Positions 1 through 8,827 of a stretch of 17,820 nucleotides of DNA are shown here, in pieces; positions within the stretch are counted from its first letter, which is position 1, and every line of letters begins with the position of its first letter. The stretch lies in NCBI GenBank assembly GCA_044375105.1, contig JBILNK010000085.1:1-17820 (forward strand), read 5' to 3'. The position numbers were made by a program, and so were the translations under genes. The notes beneath the pieces are model-generated. The model was not told where the DNA came from and did not search any database. It was given only the letters and a program-made list of their open reading frames with translations. This stretch comes from JBIKLM01 sp044375105 (GTDB lineage Bacteria > Planctomycetota > UBA1135 > GCA-002686595).

Positions 1-1005
1 CCCTTGCGCGAGGTCGCCCGGCGTTTGGGGGCCGAACTCTGTTTCCTGGACGAGCGGCGCCTGCTGGCCGAATTGCGGCCGGAGCGCAGCGGGGCCCTGC
101 TGCCGCCGGAGGCCCGTACCTGGCTCGGGGACCTGTCCTGCGTGGCCGCGGTGCTCGAGGCCACCGACGCCCCGGAGCGCCACGAGCGCCGCGGGCGCGC
201 CGACCTGCTGGTCGAGGTCGGCCCGGCGCGCTTCGGGGGCAACGAGCTGGCCCTGGTGGCCGGGCCCTGCGCCGTCGAGGGCGAGGCCAGCCTGGTGGCC
301 CTGGCGCGCGACCTGGCCGCGCGCGGCGCCACGCTGCTGCGCGGCGGCGCCTACAAGCCCCGCACCAGCCCCTACTCGTTCCAAGGCCTCGGACCGAGCG
401 GCCTCGAGCTGCTGGCCAACGCACGCCAGCAGAGCGGCCTGGCGATCCTGACCGAGGTGCTCGATCCCCGCGACGTGGAGGCCGTGGGCCGCGTGGCCGA
501 CGCCTTTCAGATCGGCGCGCGCTCGATGCACAACAGCGCCCTGCTGAAGGAGGTCGGCCGCAGCGGCAAGCCGGTGCTGCTCAAGCGCTCCTTCGGGGCC
601 TCCCTGCGCGAGTTCCTGCTGGCCGCCGAATACGTGCTGGCCACGGGCAACAGCCGCGTGATCCTGTGCGAGCGCGGGGTGCGCGGCTTCGACGGCACCA
701 CCCGCAACCTGCTCGACGTCGGCGTGATCGCGCACCTCGAGCGCGCCACGCACCTGCCCGTGATCGCCGATCCGTCCCATGCGGCCGGGCGCGCGGACCT
801 GGTGCGGCCCCTGGCTCGGGCGGCCCTGGCGGCGGGAGCCCGCGGCCTGCTGATCGAGGTCCACGACGCGCCCCACGAGGCGCTTTCCGACGGCGGCCAG
901 GCGATCTCGCGGGCCGAATTCTCGCGCCTGGTCGAAGACGCGCGCGCCCTGGGTGGCCTGCTCGGCCGCCGCCTGGCCACGCTGCCGACCGCCGCGGTCG
1001 GTTGA
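1..1005 (+). CDS. aroF: 3-deoxy-7-phosphoheptulonate (DAHP) synthase, type I-beta, 5' partial
   Basis: Catalyses the first shikimate-pathway step, condensing phosphoenolpyruvate and erythrose 4-phosphate to DAHP in the cytoplasm. The frame is open to the left edge, so the N-terminus is missing. Counting from the TTG codon at position 4, about 75 residues precede the barrel and probably belong to the ferredoxin-like regulatory domain of this subclass. The TIM-barrel motifs then appear in order: AGPCAVE (86-92, metal-binding Cys), RGGAYKPRTSPYSFQG (113-128), LTEV (149-152), QIGARSMHN (169-177), LLKRSF (192-197), DPSHAAG (256-262, metal His) and IEVH (284-287, metal Glu). There is no chorismate mutase domain at the C-terminus. 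The family is clear from the motifs. The symbol is approximate, since aroF, aroG and aroA are all used for this subclass. The next gene starts 112 bases downstream. Confidence 0.95.
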   Translation, partial: PLREVARRLGAELCFLDERRLLAELRPERSGALLPPEARTWLGDLSCVAAVLEATDAPERHERRGRADLLVEVGPARFGGNELALVAGPCAVEGEASLVALARDLAARGATLLRGGAYKPRTSPYSFQGLGPSGLELLANARQQSGLAILTEVLDPRDVEAVGRVADAFQIGARSMHNSALLKEVGRSGKPVLLKRSFGASLREFLLAAEYVLATGNSRVILCERGVRGFDGTTRNLLDVGVIAHLERATHLPVIADPSHAAGRADLVRPLARAALAAGARGLLIEVHDAPHEALSDGGQAISRAEFSRLVEDARALGGLLGRRLATLPTAAVG

Positions 1006-1034
1006 CGGGCCGCCGGCTGTCGGCCGGGCGTCTG

Positions 1035-1065
1035 CGGAGCGCGCTTGCGGACGACCCGCGCTCCG
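1035..1065. terminator. GC-rich hairpin after the DAHP synthase gene
   Basis: A perfect 9-bp stem (1035-1043 CGGAGCGCG with 1057-1065 CGCGCTCCG) encloses a 13-base loop. A second 7-bp stem, 1064-1070 with 1078-1084, follows it and shares its edge. It lies 29 bases after the DAHP synthase stop. There is no T-tract, so intrinsic termination is uncertain and it may only be a 3'-end stabilising structure. Confidence 0.35.
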
Positions 1066-1117
1066 GGCGGGCCGAATCCGCCCGAGGGGGATACATTGCT
1101 GCCCCCCGCCCCCCCCG

Positions 1118-3112
1118 ATGATGCCCTGTCCGCGCGGCCCCCGAGGCTCCTGGATCCCCCGTTTAGGCCTGCTGGCCCTGCTGCTGACCTCGGGACTGCA
1201 ACGGGCCCTGGCCCTGCCCCAGGGCGGACAGGCGGAGCCGCCCGCGGAAGCGGCCCCGGCGGCCCTCGAGATCCGCATCCAGAACGCGGTCCAGCGCGGC
1301 GTGGACTTCCTGCTGGACCAGCAGTGCTTCGATGGCTCCTTCGAGGGCCTGGCGCCCCAGTACACCGGCGGGACCACCGGCATCGTCACGCTCGCGCTGC
1401 TCAAGTGCGGCGTAGCGCCGGAGCATCCGAGCCTGCAGCGCGCCCTGGCCTACATGCAGGCGCGGCCGCCGCGCGAGACCTACACCGCGGCCCTCTGGCT
1501 GATGGTCTATCGCGCCGCGGGCGGGCCCGACCAGCGCAAGCGCATGGAGCCGCTGCTCGATCGGCTGCTCGACTGGAAGAATCAGGAGGGCTGGGGCTAT
1601 CCGGGCGAATGGCGCGATGGCCAGTGGATGGAGAATCCGGCGCGCGACTTCTCGAACGTGCACTTCGCGGCCTTCGGCATCAAAGCCGCTGAGGAGGCCG
1701 GACTGGCGCTGCCCAAGCAGTTCTGGCCCGAACTGGCCCAGATCGTGCTCGGCTACCTGGGTCCCGAGGAGCTGATCGAAGGCGCCGACAAGCAGAAGCG
1801 CTATGTGCGCGGCATCGTCTATCGACGCGATGAGAAGACCCCGCGTTCTTCGATCACCTGCGCGGGCGCGGCGCTGCTGCAGCTGAGCCTGCAGGCCGGC
1901 CTGCCGGCGCGCCTCGAGCGTTCGGCCCAGGCCGGGATCGAATCCGTTCGCGGCTGGCTCGACATCCACTTTCGCTACGGTGAAAACGTCGGCTCCGGAA
2001 ACTTCCCGTACTACAACCTGATGGCCCTGGAGCGCGCGGCGGGCCTCAACGGCTGGAGCGAGGTCGCCGGACTGCCGTGGTACGAAAGCGGCGCGACCTG
2101 GCTGCTCGACAAGCAGGGGCAGAGCGGCGCTTGGGAGGGGCCCGACAAGGCCGCCAGCCTGGGCAACGAGCTGTCGGACACGGCCATGGCCCTGCTGTTC
2201 TTGAAGCGCGCTTCGCGGCCGTCCACGGGCGAGGGAGCGGTCGCCGGGCCGACCGATCGCCTCTCGCTCGAAAGCCCCGACGAGCCGATCTCGCTGCGGC
2301 TGCTGCAGCGCAATCCGCTGCTCTGCACGCTGGTCGACTTCGGCCGCGTGCACCGCGAGGCCGCGGAAGCCGGGCCCGCGGGGGGCCTGCGGATCGTGCG
2401 CGTCGAGTGGTACCTGGACGAGCGCCTGGCGGCGACCCTGCCCGGCGATCCGAGCCAGCCCTGGCTCGGCGAGCGCTTCGCCGCGCCCCTCGAGCTGACC
2501 CGCCGCGGGCTCCATCGCGTGCATTGCCGCGCCGAGCTGATCGAGCCCGACGCCCCGGCCGGCGCGAGCGGCCCGACGCGCTGGATCGAAAGCCGCCGGG
2601 TCGATGTCTTCGTGCGCGGAGTGCTCGAGCCCTGGATGCTGGCGGCCACCCAACCCGGCGGCACCGACATCCTGGCGCGCGAGCGACGCGAGGGCCTGCG
2701 GCTCAGCTTCGAGGCCAGCTCGCGCAACGGCGGCGACCGGCCCGAGCACCTGGTGGACGGCCTGCCCAACACCCTCTGGCTGGCCGAACGGGCCGACGAT
2801 GCCCCGCGGGTCGTGATCCTGTTCGATCGCCCCGTGCGCGCCGATGCGGTGCTCTTGACCTCGGCTCACTTCAAGCATTCCCTGGCCGAGGAGTACGACC
2901 GGCCGCTGCGCCTCGAGCTGCGCCTCGATCGCGCCCAGACGCCGCTGGTCTTCGATGCCCCGCCCGAGGGGTCGCTCGAGACCTGGCGGCTCGAGCTGCC
3001 CAAGCCGCAGCGCTTCGACCGGCTCGAGCTGACCATCGTCGAGCGCCGCCCCGGCCGCGGAGCCCCCGGCCTGGTGGGCTTCAGCGGCCTCAGCCTCGAG
3101 CTCGGCCGGTGA
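1118..3112 (+). CDS. Exported alpha-alpha-toroid protein with Ig-like and discoidin-like domains
   Basis: A 664-residue protein starting at ATG 1118 (a second ATG follows at 1121). An open frame continues upstream to 953 but overlaps aroF and looks non-coding. The N-terminus reads as a signal peptide: basic residues, then LGLLALLLTSGL and an ALA cleavage-like site near 33. Residues about 50-365 form a prenyltransferase/squalene-oxidase-type toroid: GVDFLLDQQCFDGSF, DFSNVHFAAFGIKAA, NFPYYNLMALERAAGLNG, and WYESGATWLLDKQ followed by ELSDTAMALLFLKRA. These match the planctomycete exported toroid family often fused to DUF4159. Residues about 390-500 look like a beta-sandwich (VEWYLDERL...GLHRVHCRAEL). 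Residues about 535-664 resemble an F5/8 type C (discoidin) fold, with HLVDGLPNTLWL and a regular strand pattern to the end. I see no DxDD or other terpene-cyclase catalytic motif, so a binding or structural envelope role is more likely than an enzyme. No specific function can be assigned. Confidence 0.85.
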   Translation: MMPCPRGPRGSWIPRLGLLALLLTSGLQRALALPQGGQAEPPAEAAPAALEIRIQNAVQRGVDFLLDQQCFDGSFEGLAPQYTGGTTGIVTLALLKCGVAPEHPSLQRALAYMQARPPRETYTAALWLMVYRAAGGPDQRKRMEPLLDRLLDWKNQEGWGYPGEWRDGQWMENPARDFSNVHFAAFGIKAAEEAGLALPKQFWPELAQIVLGYLGPEELIEGADKQKRYVRGIVYRRDEKTPRSSITCAGAALLQLSLQAGLPARLERSAQAGIESVRGWLDIHFRYGENVGSGNFPYYNLMALERAAGLNGWSEVAGLPWYESGATWLLDKQGQSGAWEGPDKAASLGNELSDTAMALLFLKRASRPSTGEGAVAGPTDRLSLESPDEPISLRLLQRNPLLCTLVDFGRVHREAAEAGPAGGLRIVRVEWYLDERLAATLPGDPSQPWLGERFAAPLELTRRGLHRVHCRAELIEPDAPAGASGPTRWIESRRVDVFVRGVLEPWMLAATQPGGTDILARERREGLRLSFEASSRNGGDRPEHLVDGLPNTLWLAERADDAPRVVILFDRPVRADAVLLTSAHFKHSLAEEYDRPLRLELRLDRAQTPLVFDAPPEGSLETWRLELPKPQRFDRLELTIVERRPGRGAPGLVGFSGLSLELGR

Positions 3113-3178
3113 GCGGCGGAGCCCCTGGCCGAGCCGGGCATCCCGCGAGCCAACCGCCCCGCCCGCCCTCGGCGCCGC

Positions 3179-3196
3179 GCCCGTCGTCCGACGGGC
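3179..3196. terminator. Hairpin between the toroid gene and tpiA
   Basis: A perfect 8-bp inverted repeat, GCCCGTCG (3179-3186) and CGACGGGC (3189-3196), with a 2-base spacer, so it probably folds as 7 bp with a 4-base loop. A 12-base palindrome, GGCTCTAGAGCC (3194-3205), overlaps its right edge. It lies 66 bases after the toroid-gene stop. No T-run follows, so it is only a candidate terminator. Confidence 0.4.
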
Positions 3197-3258
3197 TCTA
3201 GAGCCACCGGAAATCGCCGCCCGGATCCACGCCCATTTCCCCCGCCCTCCCCGAACCC

Positions 3259-4023
<765 letters not shown>

Positions 4024-4097
4024 GAGGCTGAGAAAAGATCGACTCGGGCCCCGCCCGCGCTGCTCCAGACGTCCCCCAGCCGGCCTGACTCCGGATA

Positions 4098-4132
4098 GCG
4101 CCCTTGGGCGCCCCTCGGTACAAGGGGGCGCC
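4098..4132. promoter_or_regulatory. Competing hairpins between tpiA and the OPT gene
   Basis: Two stems cannot form together. GCGCCC (4098-4103) can pair with GGGCGC (4106-4111). Alternatively GGCGCCCC (4107-4114) can pair with GGGGCGCC (4125-4132) around a 10-base loop. A third option pairs CCCTTG (4101-4106) with CAAGGG (4121-4126). The element is 74 bases after the tpiA stop and 61 before the OPT start. It may be a terminator for tpiA or a leader structure for the transporter. No T-tract is present. Confidence 0.35.
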
Positions 4133-4193
4133 AGCCCAGCGACCGTCTCGCTTCCCAGGGCGCCTCCCCGTCCGCTTCTCCGCCCCCTTCCGC

Positions 4194-6230
4194 ATGGCCA
4201 TCAAGCAGCTGACCGAAGAGCAGATCCGGACCTGGACCCGCGAGCAGAAGGACCGCTGGTGGCTCGAAAACGTCTATCGCGGCAACATGCGTCAATTGAC
4301 GCTGCGCTCGGCGCTGACGGGCTTCCTGTTGGGCGGTGTGCTTTCGGCCACCAACCTCTACATCGGCGCCAAGACCGGCTGGTCCCTGGGGGTCGGCCTG
4401 ACCAGCGTGATCCTGGCTTTCGCCATGTTCAGGATCATGGCACGGCTGCGTTTGGCCGACGATTTCACGATCCTCGAGAACAACGCCATGCAGTCGATCG
4501 CCACGGCGGCCGGCTACATGACCGGGCCGCTGATCTCGGGTATCGCGGCCTACATGATGGTGCAGAACTACGTCATGCCCTGGCACCAGATGCTGATCAG
4601 CAACGTGGTGTTGTCGGTGCTGGGCGTGCTGGTGGCCTTCCCGATGAAGCGCCGCTTCATCAACGAGGAGCAGGCGCCGTTCCCGGAGGGCAAGGCTTGC
4701 GGCGTGGTGCTGGACACGCTCTACACCGAGGGTGCCGGCGAAGGCATGTACAAGGCCAAGGTGCTGGTGGGCGCGGGCCTGTTCGCCGGATTCCTCAAGT
4801 TCATCTCCGGCGAGGGCTACATGAAGTACCTGCAGATGCAGGTGCTGAAGCTCGGCCAGGTGGTGGTCCAGTTCCCGGAGCACATCGATGCCTGGTACTA
4901 CAAGCTGGTCGAGGCCGGCAAGGCCTCCGTGCCGACCCTGCGCGGCATCGACATCCGCAACCTGGGCCTCTCGCCGACCCTCGATCTGGCCATGTTCGGC
5001 GCGGGCGGGCTGATGCACGTGCGCTACGCCACCAACATGTTCCTGGGCCTGGTGGCCAGCTACGCCCTCTTGGGCCCCTGGGCCGTGGCCAGCGGCTGGG
5101 TGCAGAAGAATCAGGTGGCCCTCGAGGTCGGCCAGAAGTTCGGCTACCGCGACGTGCTGCTGGGCTGGCTGCTGTGGCCCGGCGTGGCCCTGATCGTGAC
5201 CGCCAGCCTGGCCGGTTTCCTGGCCAAGCCCCAGGTGATCCTCTCGGCCTTCAAAGGCCTGACGGGCGGCAAAGGCGGCAAGTCAGCGGAGCAGGATCCG
5301 CTGCGCGACATCGAGCTGCCGCTCAAGGTCTCCTTCATCGGCATCCCGATCGTAGGGGCCCTGGGCGTGTACCTGACGCACCGCTGGTTCGGCGTGGACT
5401 ACTGGCTCGGTGCCCTGGCGATCCTGCTGACCATGCTGCTGACCGTGATCGCCGCCAACTCGACGGCCCTGACCAGCATCACCCCGACCGGGGCCATGTC
5501 GAAGATCACCCAGTTCACCTTCGGGGTGCTCGATCCGAAACACGCGGCCACCAACCTGATGACCGCCACGATGACCACCGAGGTGGCCAGCAACGCCTCG
5601 AACCTGCTGATGGACATCAAGCCCGGCTACATGCTGGGCGCCAAGCCGCGCCAGCAGGCCATCGGCCACCTGATCGGCATCCTGGCGGGCGGCCTGGCCT
5701 CCACGCCGCTGTTCTACGTGCTGTTCCTCGCCGGCCACCCGGACAACCCGCTGACCACGCCGCGGCCCGAATACGCCGGCGACAACATCCAGACCTACCT
5801 GACCCGCGGCGAGGAGTTCGGCTTCCCGGGCGCCCTGCAATGGAAGGGCGTCAGCGATTTCGTGACCAACCTGCAGAGCGACGCCGGCCTGGGCGCGATC
5901 ATGCATCCCTCGGCGCTCAACGCCATGCTGATCGCCGCCGTCGTCGGCCTGGTGTTCGAGTTGCTGCGCAGCTGGACCCAAAACCGCTCGCTGTTTGCGC
6001 CGCTGGCCTTCGGCCTCGGCTTCGTACTGCCGCCGGACTCGACCTTCTGGATGTTCTTGGGCGCCCTGTTCTTCTGGGTCTGTCATCAACTCTTCGGCAA
6101 GGCCGAAGGCCGCCTGCCGAAGCGCCTGTTCGTCGACAGCCTCGAACCGATCTGCGCCGGTCTGATCGCCGGCTCCTCCCTGGTGGGCATCGGCGACATC
6201 CTGATCCAGACCTTCCTGCTGAAGGCCTGA
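4194..6230 (+). CDS. OPT-family oligopeptide/metal-chelate transporter
   Basis: A 678-residue polytopic inner-membrane protein. Family-typical segments are ENNAMQSIATAAG (95-107), PFPEGKACGVVL (162-173), ITPTGAMSKITQFTFGV (429-445) and TTEVASNASNLLMDIKPG (461-478) followed by GYMLGAKPRQQ. Hydrophobic segments are spread along the whole length; I judge about 14-16 helices by eye. OPT proteins import oligopeptides, or metal-chelate complexes in the YSL branch, driven by the proton gradient; the substrate cannot be told from sequence. ATG 4194 is preferred because its N-terminus (MAIKQLTEEQIRTW) is polar and plausible. An in-frame TTG at 4104 would add 30 Pro/Arg-rich residues overlapping the hairpin region. 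No Shine-Dalgarno is seen before 4194. The gene converges on uup. Confidence 0.93.
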   Translation: MAIKQLTEEQIRTWTREQKDRWWLENVYRGNMRQLTLRSALTGFLLGGVLSATNLYIGAKTGWSLGVGLTSVILAFAMFRIMARLRLADDFTILENNAMQSIATAAGYMTGPLISGIAAYMMVQNYVMPWHQMLISNVVLSVLGVLVAFPMKRRFINEEQAPFPEGKACGVVLDTLYTEGAGEGMYKAKVLVGAGLFAGFLKFISGEGYMKYLQMQVLKLGQVVVQFPEHIDAWYYKLVEAGKASVPTLRGIDIRNLGLSPTLDLAMFGAGGLMHVRYATNMFLGLVASYALLGPWAVASGWVQKNQVALEVGQKFGYRDVLLGWLLWPGVALIVTASLAGFLAKPQVILSAFKGLTGGKGGKSAEQDPLRDIELPLKVSFIGIPIVGALGVYLTHRWFGVDYWLGALAILLTMLLTVIAANSTALTSITPTGAMSKITQFTFGVLDPKHAATNLMTATMTTEVASNASNLLMDIKPGYMLGAKPRQQAIGHLIGILAGGLASTPLFYVLFLAGHPDNPLTTPRPEYAGDNIQTYLTRGEEFGFPGALQWKGVSDFVTNLQSDAGLGAIMHPSALNAMLIAAVVGLVFELLRSWTQNRSLFAPLAFGLGFVLPPDSTFWMFLGALFFWVCHQLFGKAEGRLPKRLFVDSLEPICAGLIAGSSLVGIGDILIQTFLLKA

Positions 6231-6251
6231 GAAGGGCCGCCGGCCAGCGCC

Positions 6252-6270
6252 GGGCGGGCCTGGCCCGCCC
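6252..6270. terminator. Probable bidirectional terminator between the OPT gene and uup
   Basis: A perfect 9-bp inverted repeat, GGGCGGGCC (6252-6260) and GGCCCGCCC (6262-6270), with a single central base, so the practical loop is about 5 bases. It lies in the 51-base gap between two convergent genes, the position expected for a shared terminator. It has no T-tract on either side, as is common in very GC-rich genomes. Confidence 0.5.
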
Positions 6271-6281
6271 CGGGGCGCTGC

Positions 6282-8051
6282 TCAGGCCTTGTCCTCGAGC
6301 TCCTGCCAGCGCGCCAGGGCGGCTTCGATCTCGGCTTCGATGGCGCTGGCGCGGGCCTTGGCCGCGCTCTGCTCGCCGGGCGGGCGGCGGAAGAAGTCGG
6401 CGCTGGCCAGGGTCTCGGCGAGCTTGCGCTGCTCGGCCTCCAGGGCCTCGATGCGCGCCGGCAGGCCCTCGAGTTCCTTGCTTTCCTTGAACGACAGGCC
6501 GGCCTTCTTGGTGCGCGGCCGCGGGGCTTCGGCGCTCGGCTTGGGCTCCTGGCGCGCGGGCGCCGGATCGGCCAGGGGCCGCGCTTCGAGCCAGCCCGGG
6601 GCGCCCGCGATGACCTCGCGCCAGCGGCCCGGCGCTTCGTAGACCAGCGCAGCGGTGGCCACGTTGTCGAGGAAACGCCGGTCGTGGGACACCAGCAGCA
6701 GGGTGCCCTCGAACTCGGCCAGCAGGTTCTCGAGCAGCTCCAAGGTCTCGAGGTCCAGGTCGTTGGTGGGCTCGTCGAGCACCAGCAGGTTGAGCGGGCG
6801 CGCCAGCAGCTTGGCCAGGGCCAAGCGGTTCTTCTCGCCGCCCGAGAGCGTGGACACCGGGGCGCGCGCCTGGGCCGCGCTGAACAAGAAATCCGCCAGG
6901 TAGGACAGGCCGTGGCGCGAGCGCCCGGCGATCACCACGCTGTCGGATTGCCCGCAGACGTTCTCGAGGGCGCTCTTGTTCGGATCGAGGTCCAGGCCGA
7001 GCTGGTCGAAGCGCCCGAGGGCCCACTTGGTGCCGCGCTCGACGCGGCCCGACTGCGGCGCCAGCTCGCCCAGCAGCAGGGCCAGCAGGGTGCTCTTGCC
7101 GCAGCCGTTGGGGCCGATCAGCGCCAGGCGGTCGCCGCGGTTGACGGTCAGATCGAGGCCCGCGGCGATCGGTCGGTCCGGGAAGGCGAAACCGAGCCCG
7201 CTGGCGCGCAGCACCAGTTCGCCGCCGCGATCGGCCTGTGCCAGGTTCAGCTTGGCGTTGCCGACCCGCTCGCGGCGCTGACGGCGCTCTTCGCGCATGG
7301 CCACCAACCGGCGCACGCGGCCCATGTTGCGCGTGCGGCGCGCTTCGACGCCGCGCCGGATCCAGGCCTCCTCCTGGGCCAGGACCTTGTCGAATTCGGC
7401 GTTTTGGTGCTCTTCGGCGGCCCACTCCTGCTCGCGCCGTTCGAGATACCGCTCGTAGTCGCCGGGGTAGGAGCGCAGGCGGCCGCGGTCGAGGTCCAGG
7501 ATGCGCGTGGCCACGCGCTGCAGGAAGGCCCGGTCGTGGGTCACGAACAGGATCGCCCCGGGGTATTCGAGGCAGGTCTCCTCGAGCGCCAGGATCGCGC
7601 CCACCTCGAGGTGGTTGGTGGGCTCGTCCAGGATCAGCAGGTCGGCCTTGGCCGCCAGGGCGCGGGCCAGCAGCACGCGCCGCTTGAGGCCGGCGGAGAG
7701 GGTCGCGAACTGGGCGGCGGGGTCGAGCTCGAAGCGCGCCAAGAGCCGCTCGAGCTCCCACTCGGGCTGGCCCGGGGGCTGGCCGGCGGCCACCAGCGTG
7801 CCCACGTCGCCCGAGAGCTCTCGCGGCACCTCCTGGGGCAGGCTGGCGATCGAGAGCCCGCCGCGCAGACGGCGCTTGCCCTCGTCGGCCTTTAGCTCGC
7901 CGGCCACCAGGCGCAGCAGGGTCGATTTGCCGGCCCCGTTGCGGCCGAGCAGGCCGATGCGCTCGCCCGCTTCGATGGCCAGGTCGGCGCCGTCGAACAG
8001 GAGCGTGCCGCCGATCTGGTGCCGCAGAGCTTCGAAGCTGAGTTCCGCCAC
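6282..8051 (-). CDS. uup: ABC-F family ATPase, Uup type
   Basis: A 589-residue soluble protein with two ABC ATPase domains and no membrane segments. Domain 1 has Walker A GRNGAGKST (36-44), signature LSAGLKRRV (118-126) and Walker B LLILDEPTN (138-146). Domain 2 has GPNGCGKST (313-321), LSGGEKNRL (402-410) and LLVLDEPTN (422-430). The linker carries the basic RRGVEARRTRNMGR segment typical of ABC-F proteins. After a Pro/Lys-rich hinge, the last 65 residues form a charged coiled coil like the Uup C-terminal domain, which binds nucleic acid in E. coli. ABC-F proteins act on ribosomes, and Uup is also linked to DNA metabolism and precise transposon excision. The start is GTG at 8051, giving MAELSFEALR immediately before the first ATPase fold. 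The first signature is LSAGL rather than LSGGE. Confidence 0.93.
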   Translation of the reverse strand: MAELSFEALRHQIGGTLLFDGADLAIEAGERIGLLGRNGAGKSTLLRLVAGELKADEGKRRLRGGLSIASLPQEVPRELSGDVGTLVAAGQPPGQPEWELERLLARFELDPAAQFATLSAGLKRRVLLARALAAKADLLILDEPTNHLEVGAILALEETCLEYPGAILFVTHDRAFLQRVATRILDLDRGRLRSYPGDYERYLERREQEWAAEEHQNAEFDKVLAQEEAWIRRGVEARRTRNMGRVRRLVAMREERRQRRERVGNAKLNLAQADRGGELVLRASGLGFAFPDRPIAAGLDLTVNRGDRLALIGPNGCGKSTLLALLLGELAPQSGRVERGTKWALGRFDQLGLDLDPNKSALENVCGQSDSVVIAGRSRHGLSYLADFLFSAAQARAPVSTLSGGEKNRLALAKLLARPLNLLVLDEPTNDLDLETLELLENLLAEFEGTLLLVSHDRRFLDNVATAALVYEAPGRWREVIAGAPGWLEARPLADPAPARQEPKPSAEAPRPRTKKAGLSFKESKELEGLPARIEALEAEQRKLAETLASADFFRRPPGEQSAAKARASAIEAEIEAALARWQELEDKA

Positions 8052-8423
8052 GGGGGCAGGTTAGCGCCGCGCCGCCCCGGAAAGCGCGCCCGGGCAGGCG
8101 CTCAGCGGCGGCTCTCGACGCCCGGCCGTGGGCCGGGCTCCGCGGCCACGGGCCGGTCTCGCGGTCGCCCATGCCAGCGCTCGGGTCGATGCGCTCGCGG
8201 ACCAGGTCCGCCCTGCGAGGCCGCGGGCTTCCGCTCGCGGATCGCCGGCCACTTCCCGCCGCGGCCGCCGCACCTCGAGGAGGCGCCCGGGGCCGCCTTG
8301 CTTTTCGGCCCCGGGCCTGGGAGCCCCGCGGCGCGCGCTCGTCCGAGCCGCGCAGCTCCGGCACCCCGCGCCCTGCCCGCTTGTGGCCGCCCTGGCGTCG
8401 GTGTCTGCTAGGGGGACCTCGGC
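8052..8423. other. 372-base divergent intergenic region
   Basis: Lies between the uup start (-) and the small membrane-protein gene (+). I find no convincing gene. The open frames through it on both strands are Arg/Pro/Ala-rich with no recognisable domain, as expected from GC-rich non-coding DNA. I see no tRNA cloverleaf and no good -35/-10 pair. It should hold promoters for both directions. The one clear structure is the hairpin at 8286-8315. Confidence 0.6.
8286..8315. other. Strong 10-bp hairpin upstream of the secG cluster
   Basis: CCCGGGGCCG (8286-8295) and CGGCCCCGGG (8306-8315) are perfect inverted repeats around the loop CCTTGCTTTT. It sits 109 bases before the small membrane-protein start and 235 bases upstream of the divergent uup start, so it is not at the 3' end of any recognised gene. 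It could be a 5'-leader structure, part of a small RNA or an orphan terminator. Nothing in the sequence decides between these. Confidence 0.45.
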
Positions 8424-8774
8424 ATGCTGCTGCACGTCCTGCTCTACCTGTCGCTGGCCCTCTCGGGCTTCGCCCTGATCGCGCTGCTGTTGCTGCGCCA
8501 GGCGGTCGCCGAGCAGGGCGTGGCACCCCGTCCGGCCCTGGCCCGCGCCAGCCGCCTGGCCGGGCTGTTGTTCCTGCTGGCCGGCGGCGCCATCGCTCTC
8601 GGGCCCGGCCCGCAGAGCGCCTCCCTGATGGCCGGTCGGAACTTTCCCGAGGCGGACCTGGCCCCCCAGCCCCCCTCCGCAGGCCCGGAGGCCGGGGCCG
8701 AGCCCGCCCGCCCCGGCGGGGGCGCCACGGCCTCCGGCGCCGCCGGCGCTCCGTCCGGGGCCGGCGCGCAGTAG
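8424..8774 (+). CDS. Small two-helix membrane protein, SecG-like topology
   Basis: A 116-residue protein not recognised as a named family. Residues 2-24 (LLHVLLYLSLALSGFALIALLLL) and about 46-59 (AGLLFLLAGGAIAL) are hydrophobic helices joined by a loop of about 20 residues. The remaining half is a Pro/Gly/Ala-rich, probably disordered tail (APQPPSAGPEAGAEPARPGG and onward). This helix-loop-helix-tail plan resembles SecG, which is encoded 53 bases downstream, but the SecG loop motif (Gln followed by Gly-rich sequence) is absent. An AGGGGG sequence at 8410-8415, eight bases before ATG 8424, is a good ribosome-binding site and supports translation. It may be a divergent SecG paralogue, a translocase accessory protein or an unrelated membrane protein. 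Reality of the gene is likely; function is unknown. Confidence 0.7.
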   Translation: MLLHVLLYLSLALSGFALIALLLLRQAVAEQGVAPRPALARASRLAGLLFLLAGGAIALGPGPQSASLMAGRNFPEADLAPQPPSAGPEAGAEPARPGGGATASGAAGAPSGAGAQ

Positions 8775-8827
8775 ACTGGGCGCCCCTCGAAAGCCGGTCC
8801 AGCCGCCGGCGATCCGGGTCCCAAGCC

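Noticed and set aside
1163..2878. Open frame of 571 codons antisense to the toroid gene
   Set aside because: The plus-strand protein has a signal peptide and recognisable domains; the antisense product is low complexity with no motif.
8381..8410. Possible promoter TTGTGG-18-CTGCTA before the small membrane-protein gene
   Set aside because: Both hexamers are poor matches, and the second overlaps the ribosome-binding region.
8061..8435. Possible 124-residue minus-strand gene in the divergent gap
   Set aside because: Composition is Arg/Ala/Gly-rich with no hydrophobic or domain pattern, and it would overlap the ribosome-binding site and start of the small membrane-protein gene.
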